Of a DNA stretch of 64,000 nucleotides, positions 37,382-50,278 are shown one piece after another. Numbering within the stretch: the first letter of the stretch is position 1; each line of letters begins with the position of its first letter. Source of the DNA: Sipunculus nudus (Eukaryota; Annelida; Sipuncula; Golfingiida; Sipunculidae); NCBI GenBank assembly GCA_026874595.1, contig CM049307.1, positions 78,716,643 through 78,780,642 on the forward strand, read 5' to 3'. The position numbers were made by a program, and so were the translations under genes. Under the pieces are notes generated by a model. It had not been told where the DNA came from and made no database searches. It saw only the letters and a list, made by a program, of their open reading frames with translations.

Positions 37382-38490
37382 ACTTATTTTCCTCGATAGT
37401 TAACTGGTCACAATTCTGTTAATTTCTTGAAGCCATCTAAGAAAAATGCCAATGGGAAATTTGAAATAATATGTTTCTGATATCCTTTGTCCGTGTATAC
37501 TCGTGAAATAAAAAGCAGAACAAATGAAGATCGGCAAGGTCCAGCGGGAGATATGTTGGGCCCGCACCACTTGTTTATTATATAAGGCACGGGAGTAAAC
37601 TGGCTTGAATCGCAATTGCCAATAATAACAACCTGCTACCAACATTTGCATTGTTCAAAAACAGTTCATATTTCATTCAATACTCACCAGAATACTTGGT
37701 ACTTAAATAAAACGGCTTCTGCAGCACTTGTAAACAACACGCGTTCTTTCTCTCGTCTGCTTTGTGCTGCGCGCGGCTTTTATCATGTGACAATGACACG
37801 TGACGACTGTAGGTATGGACGTCTAGCGGCAATAGCGTAAACTAATTTAATAAGGAAGATTTATTAACGCCTTGTGTTAAAAAATATCCGTCAGATAATA
37901 ATGCTCTGTGTAGAAAAAGCCGTTCCATCGAACGCGTTGATATTAGGATATAAGGTGTCAATACTATTTCAAGTGTAATCAAAGTTTGCTTAAAAGATAG
38001 ACAAATTTGATTAAATATGCACCCATTCCAAAACAATTCACGCATATAAATATCCCTAAAAGAACGTTTTATATTGTATTCCTGTGCTTTATTCCCCTAC
38101 AATGAAAAATATATTATTTTTACAATTTATTTATTAATTCAGCGGTGCTTCCTGTGATTTCTGAACCGATTAAAGAACATTGAAACGTGATTTTAAAGAA
38201 TGAATTGTGAAATATATCAGCAAGACTTGCCAATTAACACCGTGTTGGAAAATAAACGCACATATGTGTTTTCTGATAAACGCTTGGTGTTTATAGAAAA
38301 ATGCCTGGTGTTGAAATGTTAACATCTTGAACATCAAAAACGCCAAATGAACACCTGGATGTTTTACAGTGTACATTGGTATTTCACAACCGGTTATCTT
38401 ATCTGCAATGCGTTCGATGGTGCAAGATTTGTGGCTTTTATATTTCTAACTATTACCTCTCTCTCTACCTACCGCTCAACGTTTGGCTTT
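37382..38490. other. Spacer, no gene seen
   Basis: No coding or RNA signature is recognised. Short frames on both strands lack motifs and splice context. Confidence 0.45.
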
Positions 38491-39700
38491 GGGACTAGAC
38501 AAGTAACTTAAGTCACTTGACTTTATTATTGCGCAGCATATTACGTATCTCGAGAATTATATGTCTTTAATATTATTTATCTTTCAGCGCGATCCAGTCT
38601 GTCATCAGATCAGCGCGCTTTTATACTGATTTTATTATGGCTTTTACAGTCAGTAAAGCTCTCTGTATACCCAACGTGTGTTATTGTCAGTATAACGATA
38701 ATTTGGACTTGGTTTAAATTGTGTTTATACTGTTTCTGTGCACTCGGGCGTAACGCAACTGTGTTACTCGCGGGCAGTTGCGCACGCACCTGCAGTTGCC
38801 TGGGCCACGTCTTCATGCATTGCTAGCATTTAGCACTTCTGCTCTTGTCAACTGCTTTCCCACCCAGTCCCGTCCCAGTTTTGTACGGAGGGCTTTATTA
38901 TTGTTCAGCCGGACTTATACTGATTTTATTATGGCTTTTACAGTCAGTAAAGCTCTCCGTATACCCAACGTGTGTTATTGTCAGCATAAGGATAATTTGG
39001 ACTTGGTTTAAATTGTGTTTATACTGTTTCTGTGCACTCGGGCGTAACGCAACTGTGTTACTCGCGGGCAGTTGCGCACGCACCTGCAGTTGCCTGGGCC
39101 ACGTCTTCATGCATTACTAGCATTTAGCACTTATTCGCTTGTCAACTGCTTTCCCACCCAGTCCCGTCCCAGTTTTGTACGGAGGGCTTTATTAATGTTC
39201 AGCCGGACTTATACTGATTTTATTATGGCTTTTACAGTCAGTAAAGCTCTCCGTATACCCAACGTGTGTTATTGTCAGTATAAGGATAATTTGGACTTGG
39301 TTTAAATTGTGTTTATACTGTTTCTGTGCACTCGGGCGTAACGCAACTGTGTTACTCGCGGGCAGTTGCGCACGCACCTGCAGTTGCCTAGGCCACGTCT
39401 TCATGCATTGCTAGCATTTAGCACTTCTGCGCTTGTCAACTGCTTTCTCACCCAGTCCCGTCCTAGTTTTGTACAGAGGGCTTTATTATTGTTCAGCCGG
39501 ACTAGACAAGTAACTAAAGTCACTTGACTTTATTGTTGTGCAGCATATAACGCATCTCGATAATGATTTGTCTTTAACGTTATTTATCTTTCAGCGCTAT
39601 CTAGTCTTTCATCAGCGCGCTGTATACTGATTCTATTATGGCTTTTATAGTCAGCAAAGCTCTCCGTATACCGAACGTGTGTTATTGTCAATATAAGTGT
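38491..39700 (+). repeat. 294-bp tandem repeat, three copies, flanked by a 110-bp direct repeat
   Basis: Units start at about 38620, 38914 and 39208 with TTATACTGATTTTATTATGG. Each contains GGGCGTAACGCAACTGTG, CGCACGCACCTGCAGTTGCC and CCCAGTCCCGTCC. The unit length of 294 is divisible by three, so short frames reappear in each unit without evidence of coding. A separate block with GACTAGACAAGTAACT, AGTCACTTGACTTTATT and TTTATCTTTCAGCGC stands both before (38491-38600) and after (39500-39610) the units. A partial unit follows. Confidence 0.88.
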
Positions 39701-40047
39701 TTTATTACGGCAATTAACCCGAAACTCGCTATGACTCGCTTAATTTCCATAATGTAAGGTATTACCAGACAAGCCGATGGTTCGATTTGAGCCTTTGAAA
39801 CTAGTCTGATTGTGTCTTCATTCGTGGAATGGTAGCGTACACTCTTGTACGTGAGAGAGAAAAAAAATGCTGGTAAACCGCTTCTAAATTTTGTCACTCG
39901 TGCAAAATAGCCTGTGGGCATCAACCGATGACCAATGAAATCTGACGTATTAATAGGCACTAACATTTATGAAAAAAGGCGAATCGCAGGAAAAATCCAC
40001 TGAGCAATTAGAAATCGTTCTCGTTTTATTACAAATAAAGCGCAAGT

Positions 40048-40362
40048 TCATGCTGTCGCATTATAATGCTGGACATTCATACTGTCAAGCGCCGATGTTG
40101 GCATAGAAACCATGTCACTTGACACATTGTTTGAAATTTGATTTGCATTAACCCGTGCGTCGTGCAAAGGGTCTTGTGATTGGCGGATCGATGACGTGTC
40201 ATAGATAGATTGCAAATTATAGATTCGTAGCAAAAATCCACCCCATGTGAGTTCATTCATGACAACTTTGGCGGGAGAATGTTCACTGACATCGCGTCGC
40301 TTTCGGTGGTTATGAAGATCTTTTTCAGCTAGATCACGGTGACACCTAGCGTATATAAACAA
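40048..40362 (-). CDS. Doubtful 104-residue ORF, unknown
   Basis: The frame starts MFIYARCHRDLAEKDLHNHRK and has ordinary amino-acid composition, with a TATATACG sequence just upstream on the minus strand. No domain is recognised. It may be a decayed gene or repeat fragment. There is no supporting splice context. Confidence 0.15.
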   Translation of the reverse strand: MFIYARCHRDLAEKDLHNHRKRRDVSEHSPAKVVMNELTWGGFLLRIYNLQSIYDTSSIRQSQDPLHDARVNANQISNNVSSDMVSMPTSALDSMNVQHYNATA

Positions 40363-40471
40363 ATGACGCAGGACAATATAATGGAATCTTCAACTGACGT
40401 TGTCTAATGCACGATCTGCGGATATCAGATTTTTGTTATTGCAAGAATTGCGTGATCGGCTTCTGTGGGTC

Positions 40472-40828
40472 ACCGGCTTCTGTGGCTCAGGGATAGAGCA
40501 CAGTACTCAAAGCCGGGAGATCGTCAGTTCGAATCTCAGCCGAGGCGATGAGATTTTTCACGGACGGCCCCCAGCAGGGTAAGCGCTCTGCAGGCTCAAT
40601 GGAAAGGCCATGTCCAACAGCCGTGTTTCACTAAAAACGAGTGCGCCTTTCGGGGGTTCCTCGGTGGTATGCCCCAGCTTTGGGGATGATAACGCACCCA
40701 GGGCCCGCAGGTGCAGTAGTCACGGGCCTGGTTGACGCCAGGATATAAAATAAGAGGAAGCGTGTGATATACTGCCCTGTCAACAAGTCCGAAACCGGAA
40801 TAGAATTCTGCAGATGTACATATGCGTA
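40472..40828 (+). mobile_element. tRNA-derived SINE, copy 2, 3' truncated
   Basis: It has the same tRNA-like head and body as the copy at 26174, including A box TGGCTCAGGGATAGAGC, B box CAGTTCGAATCTC and CCCAGGGCCCGCAGGTGCAG. It carries a small insertion near 40670 and lacks the poly-A tail. A duplicated CGGCTTCTGTGG lies just before it (40457-40468). No flanking duplication is clear, so it looks older. Confidence 0.88.
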
Positions 40829-41597
40829 ATTAATTTATTAAGGAATTCCCCCTGCCACATTCTCCCCTAACTTTTGATCAGACGGACATTTATTATTTTT
40901 TTCCCTGGCGGGAACCCCGTGATAATCCAAACGAAACTAACGGTCTGCCTCTGCTGTTGTATCACCCATGGAAGCACATTTAGTAACGCTTGTTAATGTT
41001 GTACTGGACATAATTCTGTATGGTAGATTATAAAAAAAAAAATTTCATTCTTACTTTAAAAAAAAGTCAATTACCTTTACACATACATGGCAGTATTATC
41101 TGGCCGTAATTTTGACCAAGGTACCTGGCCATGCTGTTTTACGATATGCAATCTACGGTATAGTTTCAGCAAAGTCCTCCTCCTCCAAGAACAGCAAAAA
41201 TATTTTTCACTTTTACCAGGCATATACCAGAAATATATATTTACGATAAACGAAAGTAATATTTGCTCAGCATTATCGTTTCATGATTTATCTGATGTTT
41301 GGTTATACCACGTCCACATACAAACATTCAACCACATAAATTAAGATAACCAATTAACGACGATTCGGTGAAGGAATTGAAGCCTACCATATCCAACATG
41401 TTTAATAGCTGTTCAAAAGTATACTCCATTCATATGAAAAGTGAGGGTGACAAAAGGTGTCACTCCTAAAGAAATGAGGGCGACAAGTTCACCGATTCTA
41501 CCATGAAAACATTATTTCTTTACCATTATATGTTTGAAATGTTTCCTTTGTATTAGATAGACAGTGATAAAGGCTTTGCATTGATCTTTTTATTCAG
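40829..41597 (+). other. Upstream/intron-like sequence shared with the second transporter gene
   Basis: From about 41370 to 41597 the sequence aligns by eye with 61690-61981 (GAACTGAAGC/CTACCATATC, CAAAAGGT, ACCATGAAA, TTTCCTTTGTATTA, TTTTTATTCAG). It is therefore part of the duplicated transporter unit, probably the intron before the first coding exon. Bases 40829-41370 show nothing. Confidence 0.55.
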
Positions 41598-41863
41598 GGA
41601 AACATGTCGGTGAATACAGCTTTCGACGGGATCAGTGAAGAGGTTATTGCAGCAAATTCAATACGTACACCTGTGTCATTTAATGACAAAAGAGTGAGTA
41701 CCTCTGTCATTCAAAAACAATATGCAGGTAATGCAGGTCAGGACACAACAAAAGAAGAATATCGTAAAATACAGAATATAATACAAGAATTAACAGTTCA
41801 AATTTTGAATCATTACCACAGGAGTATATGAAGACATCAGGCCACGGGTGCTCTAACATATTG
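41598..41863 (+). pseudogene. Relic of the first coding exon of an SLC16-like gene
   Basis: After TTTTTATTCAG the exon begins GGAAACATGTCGGTGAA, almost identical to the second gene at 61982. Its reading MSVNTAFDGI and TPVSFNDKRVSTS tracks the paralog's N-terminus. The frame closes early (TGA near 41829), although ATGAAGACATCAGGCCACGG just after still aligns with the paralog out of frame. All transmembrane exons are missing downstream. It is closer to the gene at 61988 than to the one at 16402. Confidence 0.82.
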
Positions 41864-44447
41864 TCCTTTTATGAACAATTCCAAATTCCTTGAATGGATC
41901 ACTTTTGATATGGCAAACGCATCGTTGCGGTAAAGGAGGTATCTGCAAGCATGGGAGTATATACTCATATGACTATGTGTAGGCAGAATACTCAGATATA
42001 TATGCGAGGGCGTAGTGTGGAAATTTTAAGAAATCATAATAAAAATAAGCAAACTTTAGAAATGTTGGAGCCTATCAGAATGAATTTTTTTAGACTGAAT
42101 ATTCCATAGTATCTGTCTGTAATGAAGAATCATATTAGTGTTATTTGATGTAATTCATTAACATACATGTTCCACAAATTCTGTCATAATTTAAAACACG
42201 GACTGCATGCGGCAGGCACTGGGCTACCTATTTACCCTACAATACTAGTCAAAACTCGAGTTACGCTTCAATTTTCTCTCTATTTGGTGTCATTTTGCAT
42301 ACCAAACATCATAAACATGTCATTCTAATATCCCTGCAATTAAATAGTCATAAGTATCCCAGGAGGCCTTCCCTTCAACATTTAAATTTGCAGCTGACAG
42401 TCACATCTGATCTTCAGCATCAATGCATTTAGTCATGGGTAATCAATAGGTCAAAGGTGTTCACATCTGGGTTCCCATGCTTCCCATTTATAGACTATTA
42501 TTCCAAAGTAATTATTCAGCTAATTACAACGGTATACGTCAAAGGAAACCATGCATCATGTTTTACACTTACTCTCCTAATGATTTTAACACGGGCTCTT
42601 TTTGTATGATCACATTACCTGCAGCCTTACAAACAGATGCTATCTACAAGTGGCTAAAGGAGTGAGGGAAACAAGAGCTCAGACAGTAACTACCTGCCAA
42701 GGCAAACATTTATTTTGTATGTGACTTGTATGTGAATTATGGTCAGCCGTTTGATGTGTAAGCAGGTACCATTCTGCCTTATGGTAATATACGCCCCTGG
42801 CAAGGTGGTGATTAATGAGCAACAGTTGTGTGAATAAGGACAGGACAAGCCGAGGCGAGCCACATGTCATATGCCAGTCATCTTCGTCAGTAACCATTCC
42901 GGGAAGGCGAGTTGAAATAAACATTAAACAGTTTTAAAATCCGGATTTCTTAAATATTCAATGAATGCATAATTGGCTCTTTGCTTTAATACAATTCAAT
43001 ACACCACTTGACCATTAAGACATTCCACCAAATGCAAAGCAGATTCAATGTAAAATAAATGCTTGCTTAGTAGTATTATCATGTCCGGCCTCGGAAGGTA
43101 AACACTCAGGGTTCAGAGGACTACTCCTGTACACAGCAACTCTCAGAGAGGGCGATTTGAAGCAAATTATTTAATGAGCGCACAGATTAATAAGATAAGA
43201 TAACCTGCACTGTGTATCGCTTATTTTCCAAGTTTTTATACAAGATGAGTTCATATAAAATTATCTTACATTCCGATCACCAAGCAGCATGACAAAGCAA
43301 TTTCCTTAACGCCAACCATTATTCTTGTCTATTGTCTGGGGGTTAAAATATAGAGATATTTTACTTACTGCACGGTGTGCGATACCACATATACACGTAT
43401 AGTACCACAGAACGGAATCCAAGTCACTGTTCTTATTTTTCTTAAATTCACGATGCCCTTGCTTCCATACTTCAAGGTTGACGAATAATGTAAAGGCAGC
43501 ATTAATTGGTTTGATCATGCGCAGTTATTCAATCAGAATGGTTTTTCGCCTTAAATTTCACGTCTTGAATACCACAGATCGCTAGTTAAATGTCGGACTC
43601 TCTATCGAATTGTCACCTATATATAGTCAGAATATCGATACACTGACTCTGAAAACACCAATACTCTACCTGTGTACTTTACGGCCCTACCACTGGCCCA
43701 AACCATCATGGACTAACCACCAGGTACCTTTTCCATCTGAAGAAGAAAGAGCCCCCTGAAGCTGGTTGGAAATGCGTCACATCTAGACAGTCCTGACACA
43801 GGTTTCAACCATTACAAATATTACAGGCATTGAAAATCTTACCTAAATTTTACAGTTATAATATGACTGTGCTATCTATCAGGGAATCCATATCTGAAAA
43901 GTGATAAGGCGACGAGTTCAAAGGTATAATTTAAATATGCAATTTACAATAATTTAGACTTAAAAACCTTAAGAAAACAAATTGCGCACAAGAACACACC
44001 CGTGTGTACATACAGATGTCAGTCACTCGTCAATTGGTGATCACTCCTTCGAAGTGGCGATCAGATCGTAGGGTTAATTTCCTATATTTCTTTTCTCGCT
44101 GATCATCTTGTCTATGTGTATGAGGCGCTGAAGCAGTATGTTGCCCTTGGTCTCATGTACGATAAAAAGTCGATTGAACACTTTTAGCAAGATTTATTGC
44201 TGTATAAATAACAATGCCAAATGTTATTTGGTATAAGCCTTAAAAAGACCCCTATTTATTTAAATACTGAGAAAGATTCTTAAATACAGAGTCAATCACT
44301 CTGCGATTATAGACATCTGTATATGGTTTTTAAAAGAACGATTATATGTTATAATATAATGTAAAATAATGCATGTATGTATATATCATATGTGTGCGTG
44401 AAGAATGTTATAATTATATAATTATTATCTCTGTATATATAAATAGC

Positions 44448-44449
<2 letters not shown>
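41864..44449. other. Spacer, no gene seen
   Basis: Over 2.5 kb of mostly unique AT-rich sequence. Short open frames exist on both strands but none has motifs or splice context. Confidence 0.45.

Positions 44450-44474
<25 letters not shown>
44450..44474. repeat. (TA)n microsatellite
   Basis: A short pure TA run. Confidence 0.85.
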
Positions 44475-44480
<6 letters not shown>

Positions 44481-44654
44481 ATTGTGTAAATTTTTCTTTC
44501 TATGTGAATAAAATAATATAAATGTAAACAGTGTTAAAATGTTACTTTTATATATGACTAGTTAAGGACGATGCCTGAGACATGCGTATATAGATAATAT
44601 AACTTATTTATTTTACATGGATTGTACAAATAATTATTATATAACTAATCGCGT

Positions 44655-44828
44655 TACTCTCCATGGCTCAGATAATGATTTGCAATGCTGGAGGAAACCG
44701 GAGAGCCCGGTGAAAACCATCGGCCTTGGACGGGCAACTACGACCCACTCTCATAGTCACGCCGGGGGTCGAACCCGGGTCGCCAGCGGAGAGCGCCGAG
44801 CGTTTTACCTCTCGACTCTTAAGGCCCC
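44655..44828 (-). mobile_element. tRNA-derived SINE fragment, different family
   Basis: On the minus strand, GCGACCCGGGTTCGACCCCC gives a B box inside a T-arm-like hairpin (CCGGG / CCCGG). A D-arm-like GAGTCGAGAGGTAAAACGC lies about 30 bases before it. The body follows with CACCGGGCTCTCCGGTTTCC, a motif common in invertebrate SINEs. The head abuts a TA microsatellite, so the 5' boundary is blurred. It is unrelated to the SINE at 26174 apart from its tRNA origin. Confidence 0.6.
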
Positions 44829-44847
44829 ATATATATATATATATATA

Positions 44848-44889
<42 letters not shown>
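44829..44889. repeat. (TA)n microsatellite
   Basis: A TA run with one CT interruption, directly next to the SINE head. Confidence 0.95.
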
Positions 44890-44892
<3 letters not shown>

Positions 44893-45059
44893 TTGGTCCT
44901 GCTTTATTGTATATCGTATAATTGTATAAAATATGAAAACCAAAACCTTTTCTCTATGTTTTCTTAATAAAATTCTCCGTTTATATGAATATCTGATAAA
45001 TGTATATATCGGGTAACTGTATAGTAAAATCCGTCCATTATGCACGGCGATCACGGATA

Positions 45060-45220
45060 TTCATGTGTGACAACGGTCTCATGGACTACTGACCGCCCGG
45101 TGCGCTAATAAGCCTTTGACATTGCTCGCCCGACAGGTTTAAAGGGTTTCCTAATGGACCACTGACCACTCTATCTTCTAATTAGCCTATGACATGACAC
45201 GAGCCTACGGCTAAAATGAT
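45060..45220 (+). repeat. Two diverged tandem units of about 80 bp
   Basis: TGGACTACTGACCGCCC and TGGACCACTGACCACTC head two units that share AATAAGCCTTTGACAT / ATTAGCCTATGACAT and CAGGTTTAAA / ACGGCTAAA. The function is unknown. Confidence 0.45.
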
Positions 45221-46001
45221 TTCTCTCCTTGATTACATGCGTAACTAAATGAGTGTTTGATGCGTTAATTCTACACGTGCTCCCCAGACGAACTGTCACA
45301 GGGTAGGTTGCATTATAAACACGGGATACGCTAGATAAAACAGTCTTTTATTCAATAGCATTACCTGCACGGTCAGTCGTTGAATATATTTTTTAATTCA
45401 TAATAAAATCCGTTAGGAAAACAGTATCGGTTCATTTTTTTATAGTTAATTCGAAGTATGAATTGTGCTGGCCTTATGTGGCCTCTCACCTTATTGACCT
45501 TTGACATATTCACGTGATCGATATGCAGCAAGCGATGACCACACAAACAGGGTAATGTGCAGAAAGTATTTTAAAAGCTAAAATAAAGAAGATAATACGT
45601 GTTATAAAAATCATAATCTTTTAGGAATCTTGCTAATCTTCATGGACTTTGACACAGTCACGGGATCGTTAAACTGTCACCCATTTTGCAGCGAGATCGT
45701 TTTTTATCATTAATAAATGCAAGCCGGTGAAAATATAGTATTTTCCCCGTAGCAGGTGTAGAAATTATAAATAAATAAAATATATAAACTATTGCTGAAA
45801 CATCATTAAATGAAACATTCCAAAACAGATAATTCAGAACAATCTTAATTAAACGAGAAACACAAGCAAGTCATCCGATAGCAATTCATAGTATTATAGT
45901 GACGGCTACAACCTTGAAGGTTGACACCCTGTTTATTTGAATGGCCCGCTTAAATGAATATAATCGGTTGACAAATATGATATTCAAGTAAACGGGATCG
46001 A

Positions 46002-46002
<1 letters not shown>
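45221..46002. other. AT-rich spacer, no gene seen
   Basis: Loosely repeated words such as GACTTTGACA and CACGTGATCG / CACGGGATCG occur near 45490-45670. No coding signal is seen. Confidence 0.4.

Positions 46003-46047
<45 letters not shown>
46003..46047. repeat. (TA)n microsatellite
   Basis: A pure TA run. Confidence 0.95.
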
Positions 46048-46051
<4 letters not shown>

Positions 46052-47255
46052 TAAAACCTCGGAATTACGACCACCGATCGTGATAAAGTAGTCACATTCC
46101 CGAGTTGGTCGCCTAAGTGAGGTTTGACAAACAATAGTCTTACAACAGCTTGTCTGTCCGTACGTTCTTAACCTAAGTACCTAATCTTGGGTTCTTTTTT
46201 TTCTCAAGGTGCAAAATAATATTTGAAATTACACGATACGTTTTGAATAATTTTATAGTTAATATTGTAAAAATGAGAAAATCTCAGATATTGAAAAAAA
46301 ATCCATATCAAAGCACATCTCAAGGCTAGCACAACTTCTGTTATTAACAACATTATATATATACAAAGAATGTTGTACGATATTTATGCATGATATATCA
46401 TAAATATTAACCTCATGCGGACCAAACAGACTCATTCGTTAGGGCCCTGACAAAGTATATTTCTGAGAAACTGATCCATACTCAGTTTCCGACTTTTACT
46501 CTTGGCGTGCTCATATCCAATACATTATTGGAGCTAGGGGACTACTGTGGTTGGCTTCATATTCGCGAGGCTGAAATTTCGCGATTTCTCCATTTTTAAT
46601 GTTTCGCGAGGGTTTCATTTTCGCGATCTCACCAGAACCTAAATCAATTCTTTGGTAAAGCCATCTCTATTTTTATTATAAAATGAGAATAAGTCATGAG
46701 TTTGTGATATTCTACTCATATAACGATGGTCCCGTATACACAGCACAGGTGGTTTAGTTAAAATTTAAGGAAACGTTTTCCCGATACCTGCATAATGGAA
46801 TTTATTATAAAATTTCTCACTGTACTAACCTATTCACATACAAGTATTGGTTTCACTGAATAAGAAGGACATTCTCAATTGGCAAATTATTCCCGAGGGT
46901 TTCATTTTCGCGATTATTTCCAATTCGCGAATATCGCGAAATTAAAACCCTCGCGAATATGAAGCCAACCACAGTATGTATCACGCATATAATTGACGTC
47001 AGGCCTCATAAAAGTTATGGAACCGTAACGCTCACTTTCATGGACTGGATTGATCATCCGTGAACACCCTTTGATGTGTGCCATGCGCTTGTGTCGTCTA
47101 ATGCCCTTTACCAATTAGGTATGTAATACATTGGTTTGCGCTCGACCCATCGCTACAGCGGATCGGAGTGTTTACTCTGTACTTAGTGGTCGTTTTATTG
47201 AGATTAAGATCGTCCGCTTGGACCAAAAAACAAGGTACCCGCAATTCCGAGGTTT
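46048..47255. mobile_element. Possible pogo/Tigger-type element remnant with CCTCGGAATT ends
   Basis: CAGTAAAACCTCGGAATTAC at the left and, inverted, GCAATTCCGAGGTTTAAA at the right face each other about 1.2 kb apart. CAGTnnAACCTCG is typical of pogo/Tigger terminal repeats. No transposase frame is present. The interval holds a complete smaller MITE (46545-46974). The pairing could also be two independent fragments. Confidence 0.35.
46545..46974. mobile_element. MITE with 26-bp perfect terminal inverted repeats and TA duplication
   Basis: The ends CTGTGGTTGGCTTCATATTC... are exactly inverted at 46545-46570 and 46949-46974. Similarity extends further inward through TTTCGCGAT words. TA flanks both sides (46543-46544 and 46975-46976), as expected for Tc1/mariner-type insertion. 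It is about 430 bp long and has no coding frame. TTCGCGA palindromes are frequent inside. Confidence 0.88.
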
Positions 47256-47324
47256 AAATATATGATTTAAAGAGCGATAAACTCGGGTCCATTAAAAGGT
47301 GTTCGTTGTTCTGAGGTTGTGAAG

Positions 47325-47326
<2 letters not shown>

Positions 47327-47391
<65 letters not shown>
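47327..47391. repeat. (TA)n microsatellite
   Basis: A pure TA run of about 65 bases. Confidence 0.95.
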
Positions 47392-47394
<3 letters not shown>

Positions 47395-47799
47395 GATGGG
47401 CGGGCAGGTGACATTTTTTCAAGGCATGGGGAGGGGCGGGCTGCAAAGAGGCTTTACATAGCGGAGTGGGCAGCCGGTTGATGACTTTGCAGTTTAGTGT
47501 AATATTAACATAATTATAATATGCAAAACAGTCCTTCAAAGACATTTATATTTATGTATATAAGTTATATAAGTTATTTCAAGTGGTGTACAAACTCAAC
47601 CATGAAAATGTAAAAGCGAATTAGTTTATTTCCTTATCCAAAAATATCTCAATATTACATATCTACGTATAAAGTCAAACTGCTGTACAAAATTGACGGT
47701 GCATCATGATTGTGAAATCTGAACTTCATACACTTTTTCTGGCCACAGTATGTACAATGGTACCCGATCAAGATGATATATATGTCACAGTGAAGATTA

Positions 47800-48620
47800 C
47801 AATCTTGTAGGATTGGGAATTCCACTAGGGGAGATCAGAAACTGGATCTCTACAAGGGGAGATCGCAGTTGGGATCTCCACTGACAAGGGTCACGGAGAA
47901 ATCACAACTCTCGTAGGAGAAATTGAAATAATACTCAAAATCCTATAATAATTAAACTTTATATTAACTGTCATGTAGGAAGTATGTGTTGCTAGAACAA
48001 ACTGTAAACTCAAAATTCAAATACATGTTATGTACTCTAAAACATATTCTCAGTGCTTTATTATGAAATTGTATAGTGAATGTTTTAATGTAAATATGAA
48101 TTATGATGAGAGTCCCTTTTGCTCTTGGTAAGTGGTTTGCAATTACCACACTATCAACCGTGATGCACAATTGTTTAAATATATTGGTTCAATTACTATA
48201 TGTAATGATGAAAAAGACCCTTTAAATCTCATATGCTCTAAAACTAATTTTACTACGGCGACTATACTTGCAGAATTTAATGTTTGTGTGTTTGTGTGAG
48301 TGAATATGAATAATAATGTTTACTATATGTGCTAAGATATGGGTTTTAAACTTATAAATTGCCTATAAAGGCTTCATGAGTAAGACAGTTGTTTAAATAT
48401 GTTGATGCAAGGAAAAGTAGGCTAATGAATTAATGTTATTTGAAAATCTTGTACTTTCACATTGATTCTGATATTATATCCTTCTTGTAGGATTTCAAAT
48501 TCACATAGATGGATTGGGAATTGTACTAGTAGGATTTTAGTTTCTCCTAGCAGAGATTATGATTCTGATTTCTACTGGGCTCAAGCTAGTGGAGATCCCA
48601 CTCTCAGCTTCAGCTAATTA
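47800..48620. repeat. Region with repeated GGATTGGGAATT and GGAGATC motifs
   Basis: CTTGTAGGATTGGGAATTCC with GGGGAGATC repeats near 47805-47905 resembles GATGGATTGGGAATTGTACT with AGTGGAGATCCC near 48510-48600. This may be the two ends of one degraded element; the boundaries are unclear. Bases between show no gene. Confidence 0.35.
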
Positions 48621-50278
48621 GCGTTGGATGGTTAATCTGTGAGCAACTTTACTCATATGATTAGGCGGCTTTTGTTGAACCTATGTGGAGGGCCAGTCTT
48701 ATATGTATTCTGAATCTGCATCATATTTTTAGTTAAAAGTCTGTAAGGATATAATTGATAAAATGCCAATGGGTTTGAAGTTTCCACAATATGCACATGT
48801 GAGTATATGAACTGTGACACAAGTGTCTCCCGGGTTCGATTTATATATGTAACAAATTACACGATCTTAATGTTGCTGTAAGTAAGTTGCTTGGAGTAAA
48901 AAAAAAAAAAAAAAAACTTATTTAATTCTATTCCCCAACATCGGTTCAACATAAGGATATAGAATAGATTTAGGGTGAAGGACTCAATCTCAACTGAGAT
49001 TGTTCAGACAATGTCATAGACTCTATGACTCTTTTTACTCTGGCCTTTATTCTCATCTATTGATTCAGACTTTATATTTATATTAATTATATCAGAAACT
49101 TGGAAAAAAACAGGGGTTGATTCGTATTTTCAGCATCTGAATATGATATGTCCAAAACATCTTTCGTTTGGTCTCTAACTACCATAACATTGCCGACACA
49201 GTATGGATGGTGACCTTCTATCAAAGGAACATTTTATCAGTAGCCTCAAAACATGCTTGGCCGTCAGTAATACGAGCATATTACCCATTCGTGCATTGGA
49301 ACAGGCTGGCATGAGTTTGGCAGGGGTTACCCGGGAGGGGTTTCAATAAGTCTAGCTGATTTGGGCCGAGTACATTGGCTCATTTCCTCATACATTGCAC
49401 GTTGATAGAAACCTTCTACAAGAGTCTGAATCTGATACTGCCCTTGTTTTAAATCTCTTTCTCCCAAGCCAAATTAATTGTCGATCTTTAAAAATATTTC
49501 TCATGTTAATGAAAAGATGCAGAGCAGATTACCGTTACCAAAACAATATCTGTAGTGTTCTAACTCTTGATTTTTACATGGACAAATCCAATGGATTATC
49601 TCAAGGAAACTTCTCTGAAGCATCACACATAATATTTTCAACATAGCATGTACACTGCATTCAATGAGCCACAGTCATTCAGTAATGTCGGGGTTTATGG
49701 AATCTGTACTTTTGGTTGATATAACGAATGCATTTCTAGGCCCATGTATAATCATGCCACATATGCACTAGGTGTCCCTCTCCATGACAAAATCCTGGAT
49801 CCACCTCGACCTTTGCTGTTTTATGTCTACCTACAACTGACACCTTATGAAATTGGGACTGTATTTGTAGGACGCACTATTTCTCAATGATAATATAATA
49901 CCACGTGTTCTCCTAGGTAACTCACATATGGTCTTGATAGCTCTGGTTCGGCATTACAACAACACTTTAACAGTTCATTGCTTTCTGTGTGAATCATACT
50001 CATATGTATCGGAACAAGCGTCGTGAACCCGGTTGGTTTTTCAAGTGAATAAAAGGCCAACTAATGAATCTCCTTTACATGTATGCCTGATTTTATGGCT
50101 ACGTTAAAAAGGCCCAGACAGATGTTTGACGTCATTTCAGTAATTAATGTGTTATATATAAATAAGTGTTCTTAGCATTTAATCTGGCTCATGTGTTCAA
50201 CCATTCATTATCATTATTATTATTATTATATATCTCTCTCACGATATAGGTCTTGTCGTTTTGTTTAATTGTGTTTTA
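48621..50278. other. Spacer with one dispersed-repeat copy, no gene seen
   Basis: The segment at about 49258-49375 (CCGTCAGTAATACGAG, TTACCC, GGGAGGGGTTTCAATAAG) resembles 58458-58572. The rest is AT-rich and shows no exon or RNA gene. An A run lies at 48899-48916. Confidence 0.4.

Noticed and set aside
44668-45054. 128-residue minus-strand frame with a Tyr-Ile repeat
   Set aside because: It translates a TA microsatellite and a SINE fragment.
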